Positions 8,668 to 19,929 of a stretch of DNA of 64,000 bases are shown piece by piece (the stretch's first letter is position 1; the number at the start of each line of letters is the position of its first letter). Both the position numbers and the translations under genes were made by a program. The stretch lies in assembly GCA_025716815.1 (NCBI GenBank), contig JAIXMN010000013.1, forward strand, positions 124,001-188,000, in the 5' to 3' direction. The notes below the pieces were generated by a model that made no database searches, was not told the origin of the DNA, and saw nothing but the letters and a program-made list of their open reading frames with translations. Source of the stretch: Dichotomocladium elegans (lineage: Eukaryota; Mucoromycota; Mucoromycetes; Mucorales; Lichtheimiaceae).

Positions 8668-11600
8668 TTTTGGAGAAGACAGGAAGAAGAGAAGGAGTAA
8701 GGTATTTCATGTTCCTACAAGCAGCTTCTTAACTGAGGCTGAATTCACGAAATGCGTGTAATGGCAGCCATTGTATCGGTAGTCATGACGTGCGTGACAT
8801 TCCCCTCCAATATCACGGGAACCGATGCTACCACACAACCGCCCATAAATGGCTACACATTTTTACTAGTATTTCAATTAGCATAAATACCTCCGTCTTT
8901 TTTGACTTAAGGTTTTCAATGTCATATCTATCCCACTACTGAGTGCACCTAGTAGTGAGGTCCGCGCTTTTTGCAGTTGCAGAAAGCGGGGGCTGAAATT
9001 TGGCGGAGGAGGTTATAGAACTATAGCCGATAAGATAGGCTCAGGTTGCATGGCGTAAAATAGGCATACCACCATTGTAAATTGTTTTGCTAAAACTAAA
9101 GTACTAAATGTGGCTGGCGTGGTTTCTAATGGAGTTGACATAGTTGAGTAAATGTCGCTCACTGAAATCCATGCATATTTAGGCATGATTGTCGCATAGG
9201 TGATTACGGATTGAAGGATCCATGACGCCGCGTTATAACCAGATCCATTTCCACAGTCTATTTCCCTCTATTTTTCTCCCACCGGGTTTTTATGAGGTTT
9301 TAACGACGTGAGGATGGTCTGAAAGGAACAAGGTCACATAATCTATGATAGAGATCACCGATACACACACAAGCACCTTATCTGTAATAGTGTTACCATC
9401 TCCGAGTACCCGTGTAAGACGGTGTATCCAGTTGACCTAATTAAGACCTCTTCCATAAATCATAAAATAGTAGATAAATGTGTAGCAATGGGGGATCTAA
9501 TTCCGATTTCATTTGAATAAAAGACAACTACGAGTCTCATCGTATTCTAACTGTCCACCATAAAAAACAACTAAAACACCACAATGATATATTCCAAAGA
9601 TGCTTTGGAAGCAATGACCTTTGAAGTGAATCTGCAAATCGAGGTAGCAGCAGCTCACCGGAAATTAACAGATGAAAGATTGCGAGGCCTTTCCCAACAA
9701 AGATATTGAAGCACCTAAAGATGATGCTTCGGCTATTGCCCCTGCCACCTAACACTAATGATACAAGTCTCGCTACAGTATGCCCTCATTGATATGACCA
9801 TGAAAATTGGAGACATCGTTGGATTCCTTGGTGATTAAACCATATCACGCTCAAGGATGACATTCAGAAACTTTGGAGAAAACAATTCCCGAGATTCCCA
9901 GACAAAACAATCTTTGGTGATTTCTCGTCTTAGGCATGCTGCAATCATTTGAGGTCATAAGTCTGAATACTAGCATCACAGCCACATACGTATCAGCGTA
10001 AGCCATAATATGTCTCTCCCAAGCTTAGCTGAAAAAAGCGAGGTCTCACTATAATGTTACAATGAGCTAATGCCTTATCTTTCACTACGTTCTTAAGAGA
10101 GAGATACTGGGAATTACAGTGAATATCCTATATGCAGGCTCCACAGTGTAATTCTGTAAACCTTTGAGCGGGCAGTGTCTTCGAAAAAAAAACGTCGCTT
10201 AGCGAGAGCTGATATAAAGTATGCCGCTCTTCTCACTTAAGCTTTCTGGTCTTTTTATGAGATGATTCCTGACCACTTTACCTTATTCCTTCGTACACAA
10301 ATATACCCCCTTATGATATTTGTCCCTCTGTGCTTGCTTAGCATGCTAGCTGAAGCAGGCTAACTCGGCTTAGCTCACCTACATCGAGCGTTCCAATACT
10401 ATGTACAAGTCGAACTCTCTTGTGCTATAAGCGCATTACGCTGGATACTGGGCAAATCCGGCCTTAATCTCGAAGCTTGCTGGCTAAATACAACGACAGT
10501 TCGTATTCGCACTCTGTGCCCCTCCGGCTATGACGCTCAGCTTTAACTAATACCGAGGCCCGGATTCAGATATCTATCCAGCAGACAAGGTATACGCAGG
10601 GAATAGCTCAGCATTCATCATGTTATATTGGGCCATGCTCCCAGTTCCAAAAATAAAGTGTACATGTGATTAAAAATTCCAAGCACTTCTTTGATCTCCA
10701 AAGGGCCTGTACACCTTTAAGTATCCACCATTTAACTGGGTGTCATTCATCATGAACAGTGCAAATGTTCAGTTTCCGAATATGGTGTATTCATAAAGAA
10801 CTCCTGTTCTGTGATGATAATACTTAAGGTTTCGTGCTCGTTCAATTAGATTCTTTTATTATAGAGCATAGCGGTGCTTTTTCTGTTACGTTTCAGCTCT
10901 CAGTCCTCTAGTTCTTACACTGCCGCACTATATACAAGAATAGCACAATACGAAATGCAATTGAGGCTGTTCGATCCATTCTGACACTGATAGAAAAGCG
11001 ATCTTACTTTCTCTTTGTGCACCGTAAGTGTATGACACAAGAAGATTAGCACATGATGTTACCGAGAAGAGAACAAATCGTGCGACAGAGATGTTTATGT
11101 AACGATGATGGTCCGTGATGACATTGACAGGTTCTACACTCTTGTGATACTCATACCTTTGATCTTTGTTCTGTTGGTTGAATATATAGAATCACACCCA
11201 AGGAGAGAAAAAGTCATGGACCAGCGATATGCGTACATGCATTCCCTGTCACCTGGTCGCACAAAAGGCAAATGCAAGGATGGAATAAGACTGAGAGCAG
11301 TCTTTGTGGTAAACATCGGATGCCGCGCTCTCGATGATACATCGATGATGCAAACCCCCCGCTGCAAGCATGTGAGTGCCCATTTTGTGCTCACCTCCAA
11401 GGTTTATTTGAGATTCGGACTCCTCATTTTTGTGAATACGTGGCTACTTACTGTCATTATCAGACCTTTCCATGACCGGGTGCGTGTAAGAGCCGGGAGA
11501 AGCTAGGAATAATCTATAACGGACTCAACACACTGCCACTGGTACCACGGTAATCAGAGAGCAAGGCGATACCGCATACCATGGTCTATGGGGGGGTGGC

Positions 11601-12239
11601 ACCTTGCGAATGGGCACGTGCATTCCTGCAACAGCATCAACCATTCATTTCGGCCCCCGCCGCCTGTTTATTTTGCCTTATTGACTATCTCGAGCTTCTA
11701 CACAAACCAAGAGGTTCGATACGATAAGAACCATGGGATCGCAGGAAAACGACTCTACGTACTCTAGTAATTGCTATCAATCGAAAAAAAGTGCAGAGTA
11801 ACATTTTACCTTGATATGCATGTTCTTTTTGTTGCGCGGTGAGAAGATATTTATGATTGGTTCCCGTTGAAAACGCGCTAACGTTATCTAAACGAATCGA
11901 CCAAGATTTTCCTTCCCACCCCCTCCATCCTTTTTTCCCCCAAGCAACAGCATCAGCATCAGCAGTGCATTAACAGCAGGTCCGTCAAGATCTCTGAATC
12001 GAACGGGCAGTCCGCATGGCAAAGGGTGTGTCCAGCAAGGTTTTTTTTGTCCTCTCCGGGATTGTAGGCTCTATAGTACCCACTTATGTTCCCGCTATAA
12101 CCCGACTTTACCCGTTTTGGTATCTACTCCGCCCAGATCACGCGACTGACGGGAGGGAGGGATATTGGAAAGAAAATTTTCCCTCTCCTTTTCCCACCAT
12201 CCCTTTCCGTTTTCAAGGCGCTGGTTGGCCGGACACCGC

Positions 12240-12359
12240 CACCGATCCAAGTACTCCTTCCAAAGAAACTAAACAGTTGCTGAGCCATGAGTGGGAATCG
12301 AGGCCAGATTCCCTTCTGGGCACCAAGGTATTACTCTTGAAAGAAATTAACAGTTGCTG
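12240..12359. repeat. Diverged inner units of the tandem array, right arm
   Basis: Mirror image of 4366-4490: two degenerate units containing AAAGAAA(C/T)TAAACAGTTGC-like cores. A one-base difference from the left arm lies here (GGCCTCG versus GGCCCTCG). Confidence 0.5.
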
Positions 12360-13615
12360 AGGCATCAAATTGGGGACCAAAGGCTGGATGCTTACGAGAA
12401 CCAAGATGCTTGTTTCATTCGAAACCGTCAGTCATCATATTGGGGACCAAAGGCTGGATGCTTACGAGAACCAAGATGCTTGTTTCATTCGAAACCGTCA
12501 GTCATCATATTGGGGACCAAAGGCTGGATGCTTACGAGAACCAAGATGCTTGTTTCATTCGAAACCGTCAGTCATCATATTGGGGACCAAAGGCTGGATG
12601 CTTACGAGAACCAAGATGCTTGTTTCGTTGAAACCGTCAGTCATCATATTGGGGACCAAAGGCTGGATGCTTACGAGAACCAAGATGCTTGTTTCGTTGA
12701 AACCGTCAGTCATCATATTGGGGACCAAAGGCTGGATGCTTACGAGAACCAAGATGCTTGTTTCATTCGAAACCGTCAGTCATCATATTGGGGACCAAAG
12801 GCTGGATGCTTACGAGAACCAAGATGCTTGTTTCGTTGAAACCGTCAGTCATCATATTGGGGACCAAAGGCTGGATGCTTACGAGAACCAAGATGCTTGT
12901 TTCGTTGAAACCGTCAGTCATCATATTGGGGACCAAAGGCTGGATGCTTACGAGAACCAAGATGCTTGTTTCATTCGAAACCGTCAGTCATCAGATTGGG
13001 GACCGAAGGCTGGATGCTTACGAGAACCAAGATGCTTGTTTCATTCGAAACCGTCAGTCATCATATTGGGGACCAAAGGCTGGATGCTTACGAGAACCAA
13101 GATGCTTGTTTCATTCGAAACCGTCAGTCATCATATTGGGGACCAAAGGCTGGATGCTTACGAGAACCAAGATGCTTGTTTCATTCGAAACCGTCAGTCA
13201 TCATATTGGGGACCAAAGGCTGGATGCTTACGAGAACCAAGATGCTTGTTTCATTCGAAACCGTCAGTCATCATATTGGGGACCAAAGGCTGGATGCTTA
13301 CGAGAACCAAGATGCTTGTTTCATTCGAAACCGTCAGTCATCATATTGGGGACCAAAGGCTGGATGCTTACGAGAACCAAGATGCTTGTTTCGTTGAAAC
13401 CGTCAGTCATCATATTGGGGACCAAAGGCTGGATGCTTACGAGAACCAAGATGCTTGTTTCATTCGAAACCGTCAGTCATCAGATTGGGGACCAAAGGCT
13501 GGATGCTTACGAGAACCAAGATGCTTGTTTCGTTGAAACCGTCAGTCATCAGATTGGGGACCAAAGGCTGGATGCTTACGAGAACCAAGATGCTTGTTTC
13601 GTTGAAACCGTCAGG
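12360..13615. repeat. 69/70-bp tandem repeat array, 18 copies (right)
   Basis: Same unit as the left array, in inverse orientation. Copies of GATGCTTG run from 12405 to 13589, giving 17 intervals, about 6 of 69 bp and 11 of 70 bp. The order of 69- and 70-bp forms is similar to the left array at the outer and inner ends. The left array has five additional units in its interior (349 bp), as expected from unequal exchange or replication slippage after the arms duplicated. Confidence 0.95.
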
Positions 13616-13780
13616 CAACGGGAGGAAGGATGATGGGCTGGCTCCTACCCTCCTAAGCAGCAACGTGTTTACTTCTTTCGAAACTGCCAGGCGACGGGGA
13701 GGATCGAAGGCCTGGGTCCTCCCTAAGCAGCGACGCGTTTGTTTCTTTCGAAGACGGTCAGGCATTGGTGGAGGCCCGAC
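13616..13780. repeat. Diverged outer units of the tandem array, right arm
   Basis: Mirror of 2600-2764. Degenerate units carry TTTCTTTCGAA cores next to CTAAGCAGC(A/G)ACG. No further unit is recognisable beyond about 13780. Confidence 0.55.
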
Positions 13781-14449
13781 TGGCCGGCAAAGAAGGCAGG
13801 ATCGACCGGGCGGGCTGTACGGGGTAGAGTAGATAGACCTTTCTGTAGCCTGAGACAAGATCAAGAAGTACCTGTCCAAATGATCAGATGTACGTGATCC
13901 TCTGTGTTTACCGCATCCCGCAGATGGTGATACATCTTGGTAGGATACCTCAATGAGGGACTAGGGTACACCCCCGGGACCAGGCCTGGGGGGCTCGAAG
14001 GAGACCAAGATAAATGCGGATATCTTGCCTCTAGAGCGGAGGCACATGGTAGTCGACCTCCTCGCGGTTGCCTCTGGGAAACAGAGCCTTCATGGCTCTG
14101 GCCAACTGGACTGCCTATTAGTATAGTAAATACTATCCATAACGTAATAAAAACTTGTTATCTCGTAAAAGCTCTTCTTTTTCCAATCTCGCTCGCCGCG
14201 GTAGAATGTGCGCTGTCTTTGACGCACATCATTGAGCATGCATGTTTTTGACATGGCCATTGAGCAAGCAGAACACAAAAGACGCGAAGCATCGTACACC
14301 AAAGCGCGATCCCGTATATGCCTTCGTGCCATTTGAGACAAACAGCATAGTAAAGTATCAGTTTTCTTTATTCACTTCTCTGCCCCAATTACGAGCCACG
14401 CGCAACGGGACTCAATTTTGAGACCCTGCAGCAATGGTGCTTAAGAATA

Positions 14450-14533
14450 GGGAATTACTACGCGCACAAGTAATTTAGGAACCCACCCCGCGCACAACCT
14501 GGCGCATACACAACCCTCTGCACTGAAGTGGTA
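14450..14533 (+). repeat. Inner terminal inverted repeat of Tc1-like element, right arm
   Basis: Starts GGGAATTACTACGCGC and ends CTGAAGTGGTA. It aligns, inverted, with 16377-16502 at high identity apart from an insertion of about 35 bp in the other end. Both ends contain several GCGCAC motifs, possibly transposase-binding repeats. A TA dinucleotide precedes this end, but no matching TA follows the other end. Confidence 0.75.
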
Positions 14534-14639
14534 CACTCAGCCGCACACAGTTTCCGTTCTATTCCTTTCCCCACATTTCACATTAAGTTTCCATGTCACT
14601 CACAAATATTATAAACACGCAGAAGCCATGACACAGACC

Positions 14640-15560
14640 TTACAGAGTTCACCACCGGAATGATTTGCAGGCTAAGAAATGCTGGATGAATTACGCGCAG
14701 ATTAGTGACATCCTTGGAATCGCAAATATAACAGTGGGGGCGAAATTTTCCGCGACGAAGAGTTCACTACTATAAACTTCGTTCTGCGCGCCAGTAGCTT
14801 TTACAAAAAAAAAACCCCTTACAATCTCTGCCAAAAAAGAGGTATTCAAATCTTGGTTAAACATCTGGAAGTTGTAACCAATACAGATGCAGAACCTTTC
14901 ACCGAGATGACCTGAAATGCCTTAAAGTCCCAAAGCTCTTTTTATGCAGTCCCAAAGTAAAGCCTTTTCTGCCTGTTCGCCATCAATGAACAAAATGAGA
15001 TTGGTTAATATGAAACTCATTTGGTCACAAGCAAATCCGAGAAGGTCATTTGGTCTGATGAGTGAGTCTCACTTCTGCCGAAGCATAATGACAGCGGCGC
15101 GAGAGTTATGAAAAAAAAAAAGATGTGTAGCTCTTGACGAAGTAGATTCTGCCTATACGCCAGTATGGCAGGGTATCACCAATGGTTTTGTGCTGCTTTT
15201 GGGCAGGAGAGTTAGGTGCTTCGGTTATATTGCAGGGCAATATAAATCAGGTCAAGTGCATCAAGTGCCTCAGTGCGCACTTCCCATCATCATTTGAGAA
15301 ATTGCAAGAAAATCAGAAACATGGTTTCATATTCAAGAGGATGGAACTAGTTATCACACTGGCTCATACGCGAAATAGTGGATGCCCAAGGCTAAGATCA
15401 ACGCTTTGGGAGGTGGCCAGCCCAAAGCAATGATTTCAACTTAATTGAATATCCTTAGCAAGATCTGGCAAGCCGTATTAAGAAGAGAAAATCAGGCATC
15501 ATCACTATTGATCAGTTGGATGCGGCCCTGCAGTGTTGAAGGCGCGAGGCGGAAACAAAT
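14640..15560 (+). pseudogene. Decayed Tc1/mariner transposase, right-arm copy
   Basis: The reading frame is broken but keeps the order of a Tc1 DDE transposase. A possible helix-turn-helix region near 14680-14740 (ISDILGIANITVG) comes first. Then come WSDE at about 15049-15060, a region like the Tc1 central fold ending GNINQVK near 15250, the second-Asp block EDGTSYHTGSYAK at about 15340-15378, and WPAQSNDFNLIEYP at about 15413-15454. Stops after WSDE and SYAK and a frameshift before WPAQS abolish translation. All three catalytic acids can still be located. It lies between terminal repeats at 14450 and 16502, giving a 2.05-kb element. Confidence 0.8.
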
Positions 15561-16376
15561 TTCAGACATATTTTGTACCTGCTCCTACGAGGTGGTTTTT
15601 ATAGGACGTTTTTCATAGAGAAAACTATAAACCTTGACGTGCAGTTATGAGACCCTTTTGGCCTAGTGCAATATCGGTGAACATTAAAATCAAGCGTTTA
15701 TGCAAACTTCTTGGTCATGCGTGCTGGAAATTTCTTCGTAATGCCGTTGGAGCAGAGGTAGCTATCACCTTTCAGAAATTCTCGTGTTTAATATGCAGGT
15801 TGTCAAATTTCATAGTCATTTCCCTACATTGCTTCTTGTTTGCTGGATAGAAATTCTTGATGTTCCTCTATGCCTTTTTTCTTGTCACTGCGGTGTGGAC
15901 GGTGAGTGCATGAGTCATTGATGATATCGTGTTAGTCATTTTATGGGACGTGCTCTTTGACAAGCTTCCACAATCAGTATTGCCAGTTTCTAGATATGGC
16001 TTCACAGTGGCATTGACTGGCAAAATCCATGACTCACAGGGTGCCAGGCTCCAATACACTAAATACTCTATAATAGTCCAGCAGTCCCCTCTATCACTAT
16101 CTATCCAACTAAAACTTAAGCAGAAGTTGCATATGTGTACTTCCATATCAATATTTTTCTGAGTATGCTGTTCTGACTCATTGTGACCCACTATGTGTAC
16201 ACAAGTACATATGTGGCGGTAGTTTTCCTCTATGGAAGGTGATATTTTTCTATCTTTGGTTATTAGAGAATGCTAGTACACACTGCTTCTAATAATATAG
16301 GCATAGCGATGTAAAAAGGTTCCAAAGGATATCTTCAAAATTGAAGTGGTGTTAAGAGACATGTCAATTCGGGTGC

Positions 16377-16502
16377 TACCATTTCAGCGCGGAGGGTTTT
16401 GTACAGGATTGTGCGCAAGGTTGTGCGCATGGTGGGGTTCCTAAACTACCTAATTTTTTTCTGTGCGCGAGGTCAATTTTTTCTGTGAGCGTAGTAATTC
16501 CC
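16377..16502 (-). repeat. Outer terminal inverted repeat of Tc1-like element
   Basis: On the minus strand it reads GGGAATTACTACGC, then an A-rich insertion, then the same TTTAGGAACCC...GCGCACAACC series as the inner terminal repeat at 14450-14533. It is the first sequence outside the visible inverted-repeat arm. GTGCGC or a one-base variant occurs about five times. Confidence 0.75.
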
Positions 16503-17298
16503 ACTTTGTAATGTATAGAGATAAACTGGACTACTTAAGAAGGTAAGGATTCCGAACATTTTCATGTCCAAAACAAAAGCAATAAGAGTCTCGAGGTAGA
16601 TTGACCTGAACGGCATACGTTTAGGCAAGGATCGATCCCTGGACGTTGCAATGAGAATAAAAAAAATGTATGATATACAGTGCATATATGCTAATATGGG
16701 TGAGCTCACGTAGTCTAAACTTGATCCGGGTATAAATTGAGATGCTTTTCATTTCCTCCAGCTCTTTTCGGCTCGATCCGATTTTTTTTAGCACCGTTTA
16801 CTGTAACTCTCAGCTAGCTGTTCAGCGAGAAGTTACCAATAGATACGCTCGTAACCTGAACAGCCGCAATATTGCGATACTGGTCTCTACCAGGAGGATC
16901 CCCGTCAAAAGCGCTCAAAGAGCCCTTGTCGGCTAACCCTTTTGAGGGGAAGTTCCAACAGCGGAAGATATATACCATCATCAATTCCATCACCTCTCCT
17001 TCAATCCTTGACTGAGAAGGCTTAAACCATAGTTTACTATGTAAGGATCCCAAACATGCTAGATCTGATCAACATAGCCAAACAAGCTGTCCAACATTGA
17101 TTTATACGCCCATTTTATTCATGTGCCCAAAACCCGAACGGGATTGTATCGAAAGCGTGTGCGGTTAATGTGTGCTTGGGAAATATATGTAGCATACGAT
17201 GCCGATTTTACAATTTGTATAGTATATTCTACTGGTAAAACTAATCTTGCGATTAACGGAATATCCAAACGAAGGCAATGCCGACGGATAAATATGCA
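16503..17298. other. Intergenic, nothing recognised
   Basis: Between the Tc1-like terminus and the sulfate permease stop codon I see only short stop-rich frames. The 3' untranslated region of the permease must lie in its right part. Confidence 0.6.
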
Positions 17299-19929
17299 TC
17301 AGCGGATAACAATCTGCTCACGCATCATTTTGTCTTTTTCGATTGCTTCGATTGCATCGGACACCTTCCGGAAAAGATGCTCTTCGCCGACGTTCTTCAT
17401 CAGTCCTGCTTTTTCAAAAAGTCGTCCTGGTCTTTCGCGCAATTTGACAAAGTACACCGTCACGTTACGTGCATGATACGCTTCTACGATTTCCTGCATG
17501 ATCTGTACAGCGCTGTTGATATGCAATATTAACCTAAACCACGTTCCGATTATCCACGATCGCGTAGATTTTACCTAGCATCGATGTATGGCATACTTCC
17601 TACATCAAATATCACGTAGGATGAATCGTCCAGACGAGGAGACTCAGAAGGATGGATGGACATATCACCAAACTGCTCTAGTCGGCGTAGGCGGTCTTTC
17701 AGTTGGCCCGTGTTGGCGAAAAAGAGAGGTTCTTCAATACGGACAATGAGAACGTCCTCAAGATGCTCCACTTCCTTGGGGTTTTCGTGAATAGGCTTAA
17801 ACTTGTTTGTTGTGCCCTTAACACGTCCCTGAAAAGATGGGTTAGCTGTAACCAATCAACGATTGCATGGCAAGGGGGTTTTCCAGCACGCCTTTCTACC
17901 CCTTCAATTTCTAAATATATCTACCATAATGGAAATACGAGGATAGCTCGTTTCCTTGATTGTGAGCAGCAAAGAAAGAGTCACCGCAATTAATGTGCCA
18001 AATTCGAGTGAGATAACCATCGTCGCGAGAAAAGTCACCGAAAGCAAACCGAGATCCTTCCATGCGCCAATCTTAAAAATAAAATGAAGGTCTTCTGGTA
18101 ACTCACCAAGCAAGGAGAGGACAGCCACGAAAATAATGGAAGAAAGCACCGCCTTGGGCAGGAAATAGAAGTAGGGGAGCAAGAAAAGAATCGCGAAGAG
18201 CGCAATCACACCCGCTATTAGACCTGCCATCTGCGTTCGAGCGCCCGCCCTGTCAGCGATTTTACTGCGCGAGATCTGTGTATGAAGCTAGACGTTAATA
18301 CTCCATTATCCAAGCTTGTCTTCTATTTTTCACTCACAGAGCCAAAGGCTGGAATGCCTTGAAACAGACCGCTGGCAATGTTTGCAGCACCGAGGGCAAC
18401 CAACTCGCGGTTGGGGCTGACTGAATAATTATGCTTATTGGAATAAGTCTTTGCGATGGCCACGGACTCCACAAAACCAATGACGGCGATCATGGAAGCC
18501 GTGATCAGCAGATCTTTCATGTGCTTGTTAGTAGGGAAAGCCGGAATAGAAGGGACAGGAATGCCGGAGGCCTCGGTCGCACCCAGAATCTCCAGGCCCT
18601 TGTTTTCCCAATCAAAATAGCTGGTAAGCAAAATAGAGCAGATTACTACCACCAAGGATTCAGGAAAGAGCTGTATCCAGCGTTTGCTGGTCTGCTTTGC
18701 TTTTACAATTCGCATGCTAAAAAGAATGCTGACGGCCACAGCAGAGACGCACGAGGTCAGCGGATGCAGATACTCGATGTTTTTCACAAGGAAAACGAGA
18801 CGGTCAATGGTGGATGAAGCCTCTGTTACACCCTACCAAACAACAACCATTATCAATGATTCGATCTAGCTGGCGAGACGATGAGCGGTCATATATACCC
18901 ATTTTTTGCTTCGGTCCACGAGACCAAGAAGAATAATGCTTTGCTGCACCATCACCACAAGCGCCACCCCAGTAATGAAGCCTCGTAAGAGAGCACGACT
19001 CATAAGACTATCCAGGAATCCGAGCCGGAAGATGCCGAGTAGTAGAGTAAAAAGACCCACAAAGAGTGTCATCAAAGATGCCCAGGCAAGAGGATCTATG
19101 GGGTCACCGTCCGAATGCAAGTGCTGCTGTATGGCTATAGATGAACCGACAAGCAGCGCCAGCGGTGCTTCCGGTCCCACAGACATTTGCCTAGCATATT
19201 TGTTAACGGTGAACCGGGGAATCTCTTCCGAGCTTTCTCTTTTCCAGCCCCGCGCAGAGTGGACAAAGGGGGGCAGCTTTTTTACCTGGACATGCCGAAT
19301 ATGGCATAGGTGATGGCTGGGAAAGCAATGCCCATTAATCCATGGATGGCTTCGAGCTTGCATAGCGCAGTTGCATACGATAGGCCCTGAGGAATCAAAA
19401 GGCACGAAAGAGTCAAAGCTGCCATGAAGTCTCCCCAAAAGAATTTGATGCTGTAGTGCGGCAACCATTGGAGAATAGGGAGGTAATACTTCGACCGCAC
19501 TTTAAGCACGCCCCATAAATCCTTTGGACCAGTTTCATAAATCTGTGCCGAGGGTACTAGATAAATATAAAAAAGATGTCAGTAATAGAGTGATTACGGC
19601 GAGGAGATCGTTGTTGATCAATCGAGGTATAAAGATGGAAACAACAAGAAGAAGCAACTTGCAAGGTGACGCGGTCATGTAGCGCGGAAAAGTTTCGTCA
19701 GACGAGATGAGACCACGAGTTTCCGAAGCATTTGGAGGAAGCGTAACTTCATCATCACTGTCATCAAGATGAAATGAGCGAGTACCTGCCACGAGAACTT
19801 TTTAAGAATTTGTCCAACTCTGCCCGGTGGCTCTCTTCCTCCCCTAATAATATCGAACTCCTTCTTCCTCTCGTTGCTCACTGATGACTTACTGCTATCG
19901 TTTGATAGACCACGGTCAGATTTCATCAT
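17299..19929 (-). CDS. SulP/SLC26 family sulfate permease
   Basis: Plasma-membrane anion transporter, probably for sulfate uptake. Exons in order: an acidic soluble N-terminus (LDDSDDEVTLPP); a start-of-transporter exon ending near 19288 (YYLPILQWLPHYS, then LLIPQGLSYATALC, the SulP signature region); a second membrane exon (QMSVGPEAPLALLVGSSIA); a third at about 18320-18830 (IAVIGFVESVAIAKTY, then NRELVALGAANI); a fourth (GAWKDLGLLSVTFLATM); and a cytosolic STAS domain (VIFDVGSMPYIDA). The last exon ends EQIVIR. The ATG at 19929 is preferred because a GTAAGT donor near 19894 and the GTGGCAG acceptor near 19790 put exon 2 in frame. The splice between the N-terminal exon and the YYLPILQ exon is unresolved. 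The family is clear; substrate is inferred. Confidence 0.92.

Larger units (their letters stand above)
5809..10919. other. Unique spacer between the inverted arms
   Basis: About 5.1 kb of mostly AT-rich sequence is not shared by the two arms. It contains a MITE (6555-6904), a strong hairpin (8537-8667) and minus-strand spliced coding fragments (6914-7370 and 7434-8473). The stretches 5809-6552, 8670-9530 and 9760-10919 show nothing I can name. A short plus-strand stretch near 9598-9708 translates to an Ala/Glu-rich peptide but is soon closed by stops. Confidence 0.8.
10920..16377. repeat. Right arm of giant inverted repeat
   Basis: Reverse complement of 1-5808. This arm is 350 bp shorter, explained by five fewer tandem units and one base near 12305. 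The inner breakpoint at 10920 is sharp: GCCGCAC is shared, and the sequence before it is unrelated to the left spacer edge. At the outer side the pairing ends only because the window begins there. The sequence beyond 16377 is the other terminal repeat of the Tc1-like element, which suggests that the duplication unit is larger than what can be seen. Confidence 0.93.

Noticed and set aside
1..16502. CRISPR-like interpretation of the 69/70-bp array
   Set aside because: Units are contiguous without variable spacers, and the genome is eukaryotic.
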